This document shows positions 26,391 through 35,627 of a stretch of DNA of 64,000 nt, piece after piece; position 1 is the stretch's first letter, and every line of letters begins with the position of its first letter. Origin of the DNA: Hymenobacter glacieicola (lineage in GTDB: Bacteria > Bacteroidota > Bacteroidia > Cytophagales > Hymenobacteraceae); assembly GCF_014640315.1 (NCBI RefSeq), contig NZ_BMGS01000015.1, positions 1-64,000 of the forward strand, given 5' to 3'. The translations under genes and the position numbers were made by a program. Under the pieces are notes generated by a model. The model was not told the origin of the DNA. It did not search any database and worked only from the letters and a program-made list of their open reading frames with translations.

Positions 26391-26469
26391 GGCAGTTAGA
26401 TCACCCGGCAGCCACCTCGCAGTCCCCGCGCCGGGCGCCGCGAGGTGGCTGCCGGGTGATCTAACTGCC
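26391..26469. repeat. perfect 30-bp inverted repeat
   Basis: Arms 26391-26420 (begins GGCAGTTAGATCACCCGGC) and 26440-26469 are exactly complementary over 30 bases around a 19-base GC-rich loop. No T run follows either side. It lies exactly where the coding similarity of the adjacent nitrilase remnant begins, so it may mark the end of an element or a rearrangement joint. Confidence 0.85.
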
Positions 26470-26568
26470 GAAATTAACCTGGCCCGCATCCTGGAAGAGC
26501 AAATGACCCTGGACATCACCGGCCACTACGCCCGGCCCGACGTATTTAGCTCCCCCGGCCCTTGTTAA
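26465..26568 (+). pseudogene. C-terminal remnant of a carbon-nitrogen hydrolase (nitrilase)
   Basis: About 33 residues ending at TAA 26566-26568, with TAEINLARILEEQMTLDITG then HYARPDVFSS. This matches the final strand and tail of nitrilase-superfamily enzymes (typical DVTGHYARPDVF). The catalytic Glu-Lys-Cys part is absent. The fragment starts inside the right arm of the 30-base inverted repeat and is followed 25 bases later by the amine oxidase gene, which may once have been its operon partner. Confidence 0.6.
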
Positions 26569-26593
26569 ATGCACCCCACTTTTATAACTGGTT

Positions 26594-27730
26594 ATGTCGC
26601 CTGCCCCTACCGTTTCAGCTTCCGTTCCGTTGCCGGTTCTCATCGTGGGAGCCGGGCTCTCCGGCCTTACCGCCGCCCGGGTGCTGCAGGCTGCCGGGGT
26701 GCCGGTGCGGGTGCTGGAAGCCCGCGCCCGCGTCGGGGGGCGTACCTGGGCCCTTCCGGCCTTGGCCGCGGAGCAGGGGGAGGGCGGCCTGCTTGATCTG
26801 GGCGCAACCTGGGGCTGGTCCCACCACCCGTACCTGATGCAGTTGCTCGACGAGCTAGGCATCCAACCGTTTGTGCAGCCCAGCGCCGGGGCCACGGCCT
26901 ACCAAACCTTGCAGGGCGTACACCGCCTGCCTCATCCGGCGGGCTCGGCCGGCTACCTGCGCTTTGCCGGCGGCGCGGCGACGCTCTGCCGCACCCTGGC
27001 CGGGCAGCTGCCGGGCGACTGCCTGGAAGTAAACACCCGCGTCACGCAGCTTCGCCAGTTGCCCCCCGGCCAGGGGGTGGCGCTGCAAGCCCGCCAGGGG
27101 AACAGCACGCGTACCTACCACGCCGCGGCCGTGGTGTTGGCCCTGCCCCCGCGGCTGGTTGCCCACACGATGGCTTTTGAGCCCGCCCTGCCGCCCGCGC
27201 TGGAGGAGGCGCTGCGCCAGGTGCCCACGTGGATGAGCCACGCTATGAAAAGCGTAGTGGTGTATGCCGAGCCGTTTTGGCGCCCGCTGGGATGGTCGGG
27301 GTATGCCGTCAGCCAGACCGGGCCGCTGACGGAGATTCACGATGCCTCACCGGGTAGGGGTGACTTCGGCGCGCTGTTTGGGTTTTTCGCGGCGGCGCAT
27401 CCGCTGCGTGCCGCGTCCCGGCCGGCCCGGCAGGCCGCCGTGCTAACCCAGCTAACTCAGCTGTTCGGGCCGCAGGTGAGCACCCCGCTGGCCTACCACG
27501 AATGGGACTGGGCCCGGGACCCACTCACCAGCGTACCCGGCGATGAGCAGCCGCCCGCGTCGGTGCTCCTGCAGGGGCCCGGGCTGCTGCGGCAGGCGGC
27601 GTGGGCCGGCTGCCTGCACTGGGCTGGGGCAGAAACCTCAGCCAGCGAATGGGGCCGCCTGGACGGGGCCGTGGAATCGGGCCGCCGCGCCGCCGCGCAG
27701 GTGCTCCGGCAGGTAACGGCTCGCGCGTAA
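26594..27730 (+). CDS. FAD-dependent flavin amine oxidase
   Basis: 378 residues. The N-terminal dinucleotide-binding motif VLIVGAGLSGLTAARVLQ (about 16-33) and VLEARARVGGRTW bind FAD, and the C-terminal segment GCLHWAGAETSASEWGRLDG (GAET-x-x-x-x-x-G-x-x-xGA) closes the FAD site, as in flavin monoamine oxidases. A Trp/Phe-rich substrate domain lies between (TWMSHAMKSVVVYAEPFWRP). It would oxidise an amine with release of aldehyde, ammonia and hydrogen peroxide. Slightly shorter than the usual 420-450 residues. First gene of a GC-rich plus-strand block. Confidence 0.85.
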   Translation: MSPAPTVSASVPLPVLIVGAGLSGLTAARVLQAAGVPVRVLEARARVGGRTWALPALAAEQGEGGLLDLGATWGWSHHPYLMQLLDELGIQPFVQPSAGATAYQTLQGVHRLPHPAGSAGYLRFAGGAATLCRTLAGQLPGDCLEVNTRVTQLRQLPPGQGVALQARQGNSTRTYHAAAVVLALPPRLVAHTMAFEPALPPALEEALRQVPTWMSHAMKSVVVYAEPFWRPLGWSGYAVSQTGPLTEIHDASPGRGDFGALFGFFAAAHPLRAASRPARQAAVLTQLTQLFGPQVSTPLAYHEWDWARDPLTSVPGDEQPPASVLLQGPGLLRQAAWAGCLHWAGAETSASEWGRLDGAVESGRRAAAQVLRQVTARA

Positions 27731-27810
27731 CTCCCCCAAGCGGACCGGGTTTCTGTGGCGCGGAAAAAGCCGGGCCGCGCAGTCCACTGTTCTCTTCTAC
27801 TTCTGCTTAC

Positions 27811-28056
27811 ATGCCTGACCCCCACTCCTTATCCGACCGATTGGCTTTGCTGCGCACCCGCCTGGCCAATGAGCGTACCTTTCTGACCTATGTGCGCACC
27901 AGCTTAGCCATGCTGGGCTTTGGCCTGGCCCTGATTCAACTCTACCCGGTGCGGGCCGGCATGCTCGGCTACGGGGCCGTCCTGGCCGCGGCCCTGGTCA
28001 TGGGTACCGGCTGGCTTCGCTTCCGTCAGCGGCGCAAAGAAATTGAAGCCAGCTAG
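27811..28056 (+). CDS. DUF202 small membrane protein
   Basis: 81 residues from the ATG at 27811; the frame is open upstream into the amine oxidase gene but that part is a shadow. Family signature LANERTFLTYVRTSLAMLGF followed by a second membrane helix (YGAVLAAALVMGTGWLRF) and a basic end (RQRRKEIEAS), as in DUF202/YidH-like proteins. Inner membrane, function unknown. It lies 80 bases after the oxidase and 53 before the antiporter. Confidence 0.85.
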   Translation: MPDPHSLSDRLALLRTRLANERTFLTYVRTSLAMLGFGLALIQLYPVRAGMLGYGAVLAAALVMGTGWLRFRQRRKEIEAS

Positions 28057-28109
28057 CAGGAGCTGCCCTCGGGCCGACCCGTGGCGGCTGACCTGCGTAT
28101 GTTCCGGCT

Positions 28110-29312
28110 ATGGGCCCCTACTCTATTCTTATTTTTCTGAGCATGGCCGTGATCGTCTCGTACCTGTTCGACATCGCCGCCCGAGCCACCAAAATTCCCT
28201 CGGTACTCATGCTGCTGCTCACCGGCATTGCCCTTAAACAAGCAGCGGAGTATACCGGCCTGGCCCTGCCACTACCCGCGGTGACGCTGCAACTGCTCGG
28301 CATCGTAGGCCTGATCATGATTGTGCTGGAGGAGTCGCTCCACCTCAAAATTCTGCCCGGCAAAGGCTCCGTCATCCGGCGGGCGTTTGCCGCGGCCGCC
28401 GTAATGCTAGTGGGCCAGGCCGTTGCCATTGCGGGGTTGCTGCAGTGGTACCTGGGCCCGGGCGTCCCCTTCCAGACCTGCCTGCTCAACGCCGTGCCGC
28501 TGGCCGTAGTCAGCTCGGCAGTGGCCATTCCCAGCGTAGCAACCCTGGGTGGGGAAAAGCAAGAGTTTATCGTCTACGAAAGCACCTTTTCCGACATCCT
28601 GGGTATCATGTTCTTTAACTTCGTGGCCCAGGACAACTTTGCCCAGGGCGTGTCGGCCCTCACGTTTGCCCGGGATCTGCTGGCCGTACTGGTCGTGTCG
28701 GTGCTGGCCACGGCCATCCTCGCCTTTTTGCTCGACCGCATCCGCCACCACGTTAAGTTCATCCTCATTCTGGCGTTTCTGGTGCTGATTTACTCCCTGG
28801 CCAAGAAGCTACACCTTTCCTCCCTGCTGGTCGTGCTCGTGTTCGGCGTCATCGTGCGCAACGCCGAGCTGTTTTTGCGGGGGCCGCTGCGGCGCTGGTT
28901 TGATCCGGGGCGCCTGCAGGAGGAACTCCACCAGCTGCAGAGCATCACGGGGGAGGGCGCCTTTTTGATCCGCACGTTTTTCTTTTTGCTGTTTGGCTTC
29001 TCGATTTCGCTGGCGGGCATTCTCAACGGTCCCTTACTGCTGCAAGGGGTGGGGATTGTCGCCGTCCTTACCTTGCTTCGCTACCTGTACCTGCGCTACG
29101 TGGCCCGCACGAGCCTGGTGCCGGAAGTATTTATTGCCCCCAAGGGCCTGATTACGGTGCTGCTGTTTTATAGCATTCCGCCCCGGCACCTGATCGGCGA
29201 AGTCAGCGAAAACATCCTGTTTGTCGTTATCCTGCTCACCGGCGTGCTTATGCTAATTGGCCTGCAGCTGCCGGGCAAAAAAGAAGAGCCGCGCGCACTA
29301 GCAGAATACTGA
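28110..29312 (+). CDS. cation/proton antiporter (CPA1-type, Na+/H+ exchanger)
   Basis: 400 residues, almost entirely hydrophobic with about eleven to twelve membrane helices. Typical features are KIPSVLMLLLTGIAL near the start, IVLEESLHLKI, the substrate-site region ESTFSDILGIMFFNFVAQD with conserved Asp, and KGLITVLLFYSIP near the end. It exchanges Na+ or K+ for H+ across the inner membrane to control pH and salt. It lacks the long cytoplasmic tail of many CPA1 members. Part of the compact plus-strand block 26.6-29.3 kb. Confidence 0.85.
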   Translation: MGPYSILIFLSMAVIVSYLFDIAARATKIPSVLMLLLTGIALKQAAEYTGLALPLPAVTLQLLGIVGLIMIVLEESLHLKILPGKGSVIRRAFAAAAVMLVGQAVAIAGLLQWYLGPGVPFQTCLLNAVPLAVVSSAVAIPSVATLGGEKQEFIVYESTFSDILGIMFFNFVAQDNFAQGVSALTFARDLLAVLVVSVLATAILAFLLDRIRHHVKFILILAFLVLIYSLAKKLHLSSLLVVLVFGVIVRNAELFLRGPLRRWFDPGRLQEELHQLQSITGEGAFLIRTFFFLLFGFSISLAGILNGPLLLQGVGIVAVLTLLRYLYLRYVARTSLVPEVFIAPKGLITVLLFYSIPPRHLIGEVSENILFVVILLTGVLMLIGLQLPGKKEEPRALAEY

Positions 29313-29598
29313 CTTACCCAACTGCACGCTCGCCCTGGCAGCTCCTAACCCAAATTACCCAGCGGCCGAGTGGAAGCGTCACTTTGGGTTATGCATCACC
29401 CGCGGAAACGATAACTCGCCATACATTGCGTAACCAGAAACCGGCACCGGCTTAGCGTAGATTTTCGCCCCGTGGCGCCAAAAAAAGCTTGTAACTTATC
29501 GATCAGTAGCTGGTGTTAGCAAGGGTGCCTGCCTACACTACGGGGCCAATCAGCCGCAACGAGTAGCTCGGTTTGCCACTCACGTTACCTTTTCTGCC

Positions 29599-31440
29599 AT
29601 GCGCCTTCGCTGCTGCTCCCTCTGCCCGCTGCTTGCGCTCCTGCTGCCCGCCCGGCTGCTGGCGCAGCCAGCTCCCGCGTTGCCCACCACCGTACCCGCC
29701 CGCATCAGGGCCGTCGAACAGGGGCTGCTGCCCTACGTGCCGGTGCGGGGGCTGGCCGGCTGGAGCTTGCTGGAGCGCATGCGCTATTACCGGGTGCCGG
29801 GCCTGAGCATCGCCGTCATTCATAACTACCGGGTGGAGTGGGCAAAGGGGTACGGGTGGGCCGACACGACCACCCGGAGGCCGGTCACCCCGACGACCTT
29901 GTTTTCCGCCGGCTCCATCTCCAAACTGGTCACGGGCCTAGCCGCTATGCACCTGGTGCAGGACGGCCGGCTTTCCCTGGATGCCCCAATCAATGCGTAC
30001 CTGACCTCGTGGAAACTAGCCGAGAATGACTGGACGCGCCGCCGGCCCGTTACGTTACGCCAGCTGCTGAGCCACCAAGCCGGCACCAGTCAATCGGCGT
30101 ACTTCGGCTTCGTGCCGGGCCGGGGGGCGCTGCCTTCGGTGGTGGATGTGCTGAGCGGGCAACCATCGGCTCAGACCCGCCCGGTCGTGGTGAACCGCGA
30201 ACCGGGCACGGGCTTTACCTACTCGGGCGGCGGCTATCTGGTGGCCCAGCTGGCCATGATGGATGCAACGGGGCAGGACTTTTCTACCCTGACCGAGCAG
30301 CGGCTGTTCCGGCCGCTTAAGCTGCGCAATAGTACTTTTGAGCAGCCACTGCCGGCCGCCTGGCAGTGGCGTGCCGCGTGGGCGTACTCCGAAAACGCCT
30401 GGTTTAAGGGCGTGCCCTACGTGTACCCCCAGCAGGCCCCGGCGGGGCTCTACAGCACCCCGACGGATATAGCGCGGGTGCTGATTGAAGTGCAGCAAGC
30501 ATACAGGGGCAAAGGCAAGCTACTAACCCAGGCCACGGCCCGCGCGCTGCTCACGCCCCAGGCCGAGGTGTCGGCGGGTACCTACCGCGAGCAAATGGGG
30601 CTGGGGCCCTTTTTATTGCAGCGCGCCGATCAGCAAGGCGACGAGAGCCGCTACTTTGAGCACACGGGCGTCAACGCCGGGTTTGTGGCCTACGCCATTG
30701 GCAGCGTGGTAGGGGGCGAAGGCGTGGTTATCATGATGAACCAGGACGGGGGAGCCAGCGAACTGGGCAAAGAAGTGCGCCGGGCCGTAGCGCAGGTGTA
30801 CGGGTGGCCGGCCTTCCTGCCCCCCGCGCTGGAGCCGCGAACGGTTTCGCCCGACTGGCTGGCGGCCGTCGCCGGGCGCTACCAGCGCGGGCCCGACGAG
30901 GTGCTGGACTTCCGCGTTGCGGGGAATCATCTGGTGGAGCGCATTAACGGCGGCCCCGGCATTTTATGTTACCCCATGGGCGGGGACACGCTGGCGTTTA
31001 CCGACTTCCCGCTCCGCGCCGTGTTCGAGCGCCGCCCCGACGGCCCCGTCCTCGGCGTGCGGATGCTGGCCGGGGGCTCAGTGCTGGCCCGACTGGCGGA
31101 AGACGAGCTGCTGCCAAACGAGCTCTTGCGCCAGGGGCGCGTGGCGGAAGCCGTAGCGGGCTACCGCACGCTGCACCTGGGCGAGTACCCGCTGACCTAC
31201 CGGATTTATGAGCTGCTGAATCCACGGCGGCCGGGTGGTGCGGATGTAGCCGGGGCGCGTGGGCTGCTAGAGCTGGCCCGGCAGCAGTACCCGCAATCCG
31301 GCATTGTGGCCGCCCGCTGGGGCGACTGGTACGCCCTTACCGGTGACAAGCCGCAAGCCGCCCGCGAGTACCGGCAAGCCCTGCGTGACAATCCCACGGA
31401 CCAGGACTTGTTGGAAAAGCTGGCAGCGGTAGTAAAGTAA
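29599..31440 (+). CDS. beta-lactamase-fold serine hydrolase with C-terminal extension
   Basis: 613 residues. Signal peptide residues 1-22. Residues about 55-400 form a class C beta-lactamase/D-aminopeptidase fold: nucleophile motif SISK at 106-109, YSG at 208-210 as the second catalytic motif, and HTG at 355-357 as the third. The rest (about 410-613) is a DUF3471-like domain and TPR-like helices (QYPQSGIVAARWGDWYALTG, REYRQALRDNPTDQDLL). Periplasmic or outer-membrane hydrolase of peptides, esters or cell-wall fragments; resistance to beta-lactams is not implied by the fold. 286 bases separate it from the antiporter. Confidence 0.85.
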   Translation: MRLRCCSLCPLLALLLPARLLAQPAPALPTTVPARIRAVEQGLLPYVPVRGLAGWSLLERMRYYRVPGLSIAVIHNYRVEWAKGYGWADTTTRRPVTPTTLFSAGSISKLVTGLAAMHLVQDGRLSLDAPINAYLTSWKLAENDWTRRRPVTLRQLLSHQAGTSQSAYFGFVPGRGALPSVVDVLSGQPSAQTRPVVVNREPGTGFTYSGGGYLVAQLAMMDATGQDFSTLTEQRLFRPLKLRNSTFEQPLPAAWQWRAAWAYSENAWFKGVPYVYPQQAPAGLYSTPTDIARVLIEVQQAYRGKGKLLTQATARALLTPQAEVSAGTYREQMGLGPFLLQRADQQGDESRYFEHTGVNAGFVAYAIGSVVGGEGVVIMMNQDGGASELGKEVRRAVAQVYGWPAFLPPALEPRTVSPDWLAAVAGRYQRGPDEVLDFRVAGNHLVERINGGPGILCYPMGGDTLAFTDFPLRAVFERRPDGPVLGVRMLAGGSVLARLAEDELLPNELLRQGRVAEAVAGYRTLHLGEYPLTYRIYELLNPRRPGGADVAGARGLLELARQQYPQSGIVAARWGDWYALTGDKPQAAREYRQALRDNPTDQDLLEKLAAVVK

Positions 31441-32493
31441 ATGCCATACCCGACTTGTGTCCGACTGCGGCTTGGTCAGGACGGGGCATTACCATTGGGA
31501 AACGTTGCTGAACGTAAAATGGGAATTGACCGCAAGCAAGACAGCTCTGTACAGCCTTCTTTACCACCAAAGGGTAGTATACCTTAGGCTCTGGGCGTGA
31601 AACGGGGCGAAACTATCCATCCTCATCTTCCTGTACCCTTCCGCCAGCAGGCGCTCGGCCAGGTAGTAATCCGTAATTCCGGTCCTCCGGTAAGCAGAAT
31701 AGCAGGCGGGAGTTTGCACCGGACCCACCCGGCCATGGGCAGGAGTATTGGCCTCTGGTGCCGGACATATACCCTGATGGTGGCAGAGGAGGAGGGTGCG
31801 GCGCAGAGGCACGGGGCTGCCCGTGTCCGGGCGCAGCTGCCCAGGTTGAGCCCGCATGTTACCGTACGGTGCCGACCCAGCTACCGAGAGCAGCTTTCCT
31901 CACGAAGTAAGCAGTCCAGTTCACGGGCGTCAACGGCCACCGTGTTGCCGCGCCCGCCACGTACAGCTGGTGATGTACCCTCACCAGTCAAGCTCCCCGC
32001 GGCCAAGCTCCCTCGGGTGGAAACGGCATACAGGGGGTAACGCTGGCTAGTCAGGTACCCTACCTCTTGGACATTCTTTCCTTGGAAGTTAGAACCGACA
32101 TCGACCGGGCAGGCTGCCCCGCGGGGTCTTAACCGCAGCAGGCAGAAGTGCCTACCGCGCTTAGGCGAGGCAGACGCCCACGAAGTAGCCCACCTCGCAC
32201 GGCGGGCCCTGCGTGCGCAGCACGTCCTGCTGCATCCGTCACGAGTACGGGTTGCTGACCGGCCAGAAGGGGAACAGCGCGCGCGAATACCGGAGCAGCC
32301 AACGTCCGGCTTGGGCTGGCAACGGCCAGGGAACGGCGGCCCGCCGGTGGTCCTGCCAAAGCCCAGGCCCACCTCGGTCTTGACCACGCCGTAGGTCAGG
32401 CCAGACGCCCCGTTAACCAACTGGCCTACCCGCTCCCATTAGGGCGCTGCGCTTGGCACAACGATCATTTTGGAGCTCAGGGTTAGCGACCGG
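31441..32493. other. degenerate, gene-poor stretch
   Basis: No intact gene. On the minus strand short pieces look protein-like, such as GITDYYLAERLLAEGYRK near 31.6-31.7 kb and LTYGVVKTEVGLGFGRTTGG near 32.3-32.4 kb, the latter continuing as PAQAGRWLLRYSRALFPFWP only after a change of frame. These look like decayed genes whose families I cannot name. Confidence 0.4.
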
Positions 32494-32789
32494 CTACCGC
32501 TGCTGGCTGCCTTGCTCGCGCCGGTGCATATAGTTTTGGGTGCGCAGCCACTCCTCGGTTTGCTCCCGCTGCGCCGGAAACAGCAGCTGGCGCAAGTGCA
32601 CGTCCAGAGTAGTCAGAATATTATCGGCCATGGAGACGCTGATGCGGCGGGCTTCATCTTCTAGTGCAAGTCCTGAAAATCAACCCGCATGCCCGCGTGC
32701 TGGGGTAACAGCTCCTGGTTGAGGTAGGCAAGAGCGATATTGGTTATAGCTTCGGTCAACTCGTGACGCAACTGCGCTTTCGTGTCCAT
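32494..32789 (-). pseudogene. small hypothetical gene, single-base frameshift
   Basis: From the ATG at 32789 (MDTKAQLRHELTEAITNIAL then YLNQELLPQHAGMRVDFQDL) the frame meets a TAG directly after. A one-base shift there continues naturally as LEDEARRISVSMADNILTTL and ends at a TAG (32494-32496) after HRREQGSQQR. The joined product would be about 98 residues, helical and acidic, with no signal peptide. Family not recognised. Confidence 0.5.
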
Positions 32790-33010
32790 ACGAGGCGAGA
32801 GGTGCTCAAAAAAGTGGTAACTACTTTATCAATACCACCGGCTAAAGCCAGCGGAGCGAGTTGAACATGTGGGGGACATGTTTCTGTTCCGCCTGCCTGA
32901 ACTTTGCAGCCGCTACCGAAACAGATGCCCCGGCTTCCGCTAGCGCCCGCAAGCCGGATACAGGTGCTGGTCCTTTCCATACCGGGGCAGGGTAGTGATG
33001 TCCGCACTGC

Positions 33011-33052
33011 CGAGCAAGAGCAGGTGTATTACGAGCAAGAGCAGGTGTATTA
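33011..33052. repeat. 21-bp perfect tandem duplication
   Basis: The 21-mer beginning CGAGCAAGAGCAGGTG occurs at 33011-33031 and again at 33032-33052 without any spacer. Non-coding context within 32.8-33.4 kb, where I see no gene. Confidence 0.9.
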
Positions 33053-33396
33053 TTTGGAAGGGTGCGTCAACTAGCTGTTGCCCGTGCGCATAGCGAGTAG
33101 AAGCCCCATCAGCAGGTTCCCCGAAGGCAATGCCCTGCGCGGGGCCATCATACGGCTTAAGGCCCCAAGTCTATCGACTACCCCGGTGTAGTAGCGGCGC
33201 TAGGCTTAGGCGCGGGTTGCTGCTGCCGTGCTAGTTTACGTGCTACGTGTCCCTTGGCTACCTTTCGCGCTCCGTATACTTGCCAGTGGTACCCCCTCAC
33301 TTACGCCCTGGTCGCTACTTCTATTTCTCTATTTGGCAGATTGCAAATAGGCTTCAATATAACAACAGATACAGACGTTGCTCTGGATAACGCCTG

Positions 33397-33828
33397 ATGC
33401 ACATGCCAAAGTCTAATCCCTCGCTCTTGGAAGAGCCATTACGCGCATTGGTAGAAAAGATAGAAGGACCATTTCAGGCTTTTGTTGAGCAAACGGTAGA
33501 ACGTTTGGTGCAGGATCACTTTGCAAACTGGCCTAAGCCAGACCCGCAATACACACTATCGGAGGTAGCCGAACTTCTGGCGGTTGACATCAGCACTATT
33601 TACTCGTATCTCAAAAAGCCAGTAGGCCATCTTCACCGGTTGCCGTTTGTACAGTGCACCGATACGCCTCGAGGTAAGCGCATTCGATTGAGTGATATCT
33701 TAGTCTGGCAACAGCACAACTCCTCAGATGCGCTGAGTAAAGCGAAGCAGGAGGAGGTTGAGCAGAAGGTGGCGGCTATGGGCGCAAGACGTCGCGCCCG
33801 CCGCGGTGGCACCTCTACTCTAGCTTAG
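33397..33828 (+). CDS. helix-turn-helix (HTH_17/excisionase-like) protein
   Basis: 143 residues. Residues about 50-105 (YTLSEVAELLAVDISTIYSY then LKKPVGHLHRLPF and GKRIRLSDILVWQQH) match the winged HTH of MerR/excisionase-type DNA-binding proteins common on Bacteroidota mobile elements. The N-terminal 45 residues are helical; the C-terminus is basic (RRRARRGG). Start at 33397 or at the ATG two codons later. Its stop overlaps by four bases the stop of a broken gene on the opposite strand. May regulate excision or transfer. Confidence 0.75.
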   Translation: MHMPKSNPSLLEEPLRALVEKIEGPFQAFVEQTVERLVQDHFANWPKPDPQYTLSEVAELLAVDISTIYSYLKKPVGHLHRLPFVQCTDTPRGKRIRLSDILVWQQHNSSDALSKAKQEEVEQKVAAMGARRRARRGGTSTLA

Positions 33829-34796
33829 TTTCCTCCTACTAGGCGCGCGCAGGCCCGTAGGGTGAAGGAAGCTCGGTTCTCGGCAGCCTCATGCTTCAAA
33901 TCGATAATCCAGCCTTCGCAGGCTACTCCTTGTTCGTTGCGGAAGCGTACTCGGTCCCGGGGATTGGCCAAGATGCGCTGCATCTGGGTCGTATCTCAAG
34001 GGGTGATCAAACCTGTACTGCAGTGGCAGCCATAGTGGTTCTGGCATACTCAAATTATACTCCGAGTATGGTCCAGCGCCACCCATTACGGGAGTCATCG
34101 GCACCCCCACATTTTCTTTGATCGGTATTGCTTCCCCCTGAAGCTGGCTTTTAAGCGAGGTGTTGCTCTCACCGAAGGTAAATTTTATACCTTTATCCTC
34201 TCTTCGAATTAGCCCTGCAGTGAGGCTAACTGCATGGCGTAGCAGCATGCGTTTGGGGCTAAGACGCAGATTGTAGACTGTGTCGGGTGAAAAGATGCCT
34301 CAACCAGCCCTCGTGCCGGTTGATTGCGCTTCGTTACGAAGGGCTTCAGGACCTCATTGTTGCGCAGCACGCAAATCAGGAACCCCTCCTCATCGGAGGA
34401 GGGGTCCTGCGTAGCGGTACTATCGTAGCAGTCCCGGCGTACCGTCCCGATGTAGTGACCGGCCGTGAGGTAGGTGCTCAGCTGGGTATACTTATTTTTC
34501 ACCTGCGTGAGCAACAAGGCGTATTCATGGCGAGTGTTAAATTCTTCCAGGCCGTTGACCTGGTTCAGGCGCCACTTCTGATAGCCGATATCTACTGCAT
34601 TGTAGTGCTCTGCGGCAACCGTAAGTCGTTTGGGTTCTTGAGCATATTTACCGCCCTTACTTGGCAGGCGCAGGTAAGAATACTGCTCTTGTGGGTCGTT
34701 CAGGTCCAGTACAATCTCATCGGAGTAGAAGTAGGCTACATCTTCTACGACAATCACTTCCCGGCCATCCGGTCTCTTTTCGACCCCTGTAGATAA
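33825..34796 (-). pseudogene. larger gene broken into three frames, unknown family
   Basis: Three consecutive minus-strand frames join into one protein. Piece 1 (about 34796-34300) includes VIVVEDVAYFYSDEIVLDLN and QYSYLRLPSKGGKYAQEPKR. Piece 2 (34299-33980) includes IFSPDTVYNLRLSPKRMLLR, GIKFTFGESNTSLKSQL and YNLSMPEPLWLPLQYRFDHP. Piece 3 (about 33980-33825) reads TTQMQRILANPRDRVRFRNE, CEGWIIDLKHEA and NRASFTLRACARLVGG to TAA 33825-33827. Frameshifts lie near 34300 and 33990. No start is visible; the frame is closed upstream by a TGA near 34800. The total is about 320 residues. Family not recognised; it may be a phage-like structural or late protein. Confidence 0.55.
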
Positions 34797-34938
34797 CGCT
34801 CAGTGAGTCAATTACCTCTTGCTAGTTGACGAAAAGCATCATAAATGTAGGCTGACGTATCATTATAGGCAGCGTAAAGCCAATTGAGACAACAGGGATA
34901 AATGAGGCTAAGCCAACTACCCTCGACTTCGCCAGAAG

Positions 34939-35610
34939 TCAACCTGCTGCCAATTGCTCTCGCAGCAGGAGCCGACGTACGGCCGTGGCATCAAACGCTT
35001 TACCCCGGCGCGTCCGGTAGTCCCCCTGGGTGAGCTCCTGGGCAATCTGCTGCAGCGTGTGCCCCTGCTGGCGTAAGAGCACGGCTAACCTAGTGGCCTG
35101 CCGATTTTCCTTGTTTTCCCGGGCATTCTGCTCGCGCACGAGCTGACCCTGGCGAATAGCGTCCAAGGTCAGGTTAGCCGGGGTGCCGAGGGCTTGACCG
35201 CGGGCCTTGAGCGCGGCGAGCGCTTCTTTGGTGCGTTTGCTAATCAGCTCCCGCTCGTGCTGGGCCAGCACGGCAAAAATGCCGACCGTGAGCGTATTGG
35301 CGTCGGGCATGTCGCAGCAGACGAAGTCTACCCCGGAGTCACGCAGGGCAAAGATGAACCCCGCATTCCGAGACAAGCGATCCAGCTTGGCAATGAGCAA
35401 GGTGGCCCCGGCCTGACGGGCGTGGGCAATGGCCCCGAGCAGTTGGGGGCGCTGGTCTTTCTTGCCACTCTCCACCTCTGTATAGTGCGCGAGCACCTGG
35501 GCGGGCACCCGGACGTATTGGGCGACGGCGTACTGCTGCGCTTCCAGGCCCAAGCCCGACGTGCCCTGCTTGGTGGTGCTGACCCGGTAGTAGGCGATGT
35601 AGGAGTGCAT
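34939..35610 (-). CDS. serine recombinase (resolvase/invertase), intact
   Basis: 223 residues from the ATG at 35610. N-terminal catalytic domain: MHSYIAYYRVSTTKQGTSGL with nucleophile Ser11, then TEVESGKKDQRPQL, LLIAKLDRLSRNAGFIFALR and ELISKRTKEALAALKARGQ. The C-terminal DNA-binding part (QQGHTLQQIAQELTQGDYRT, then GKAFDATAVRRLLLREQ) is a HTH. Same size and layout as the broken paralogue at 19818-20493. Next to the origin and an upstream palindrome, it most likely resolves plasmid multimers or inverts a segment. Confidence 0.9.
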   Translation of the reverse strand: MHSYIAYYRVSTTKQGTSGLGLEAQQYAVAQYVRVPAQVLAHYTEVESGKKDQRPQLLGAIAHARQAGATLLIAKLDRLSRNAGFIFALRDSGVDFVCCDMPDANTLTVGIFAVLAQHERELISKRTKEALAALKARGQALGTPANLTLDAIRQGQLVREQNARENKENRQATRLAVLLRQQGHTLQQIAQELTQGDYRTRRGKAFDATAVRRLLLREQLAAG

Positions 35611-35627
35611 GCCGGCAAGATACGGCT

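Noticed and set aside
26154..26519. Upstream extension of the lipoprotein gene to 26519
   Set aside because: It would put 122 basic residues, partly encoded by the 30-base inverted repeat, before a clear lipoprotein signal peptide.
27601..27810. Longer start for the DUF202 protein
   Set aside because: The added segment lies within the amine oxidase gene in another frame and is Arg/Gly/Pro-rich, unlike the family N-terminus.
29599..31440. Antibiotic-resistance beta-lactamase
   Set aside because: The SxxK/YxG/HxG set and C-terminal TPR-like extension fit the broad serine-hydrolase family (esterases, D-aminopeptidases); resistance cannot be claimed from the fold.
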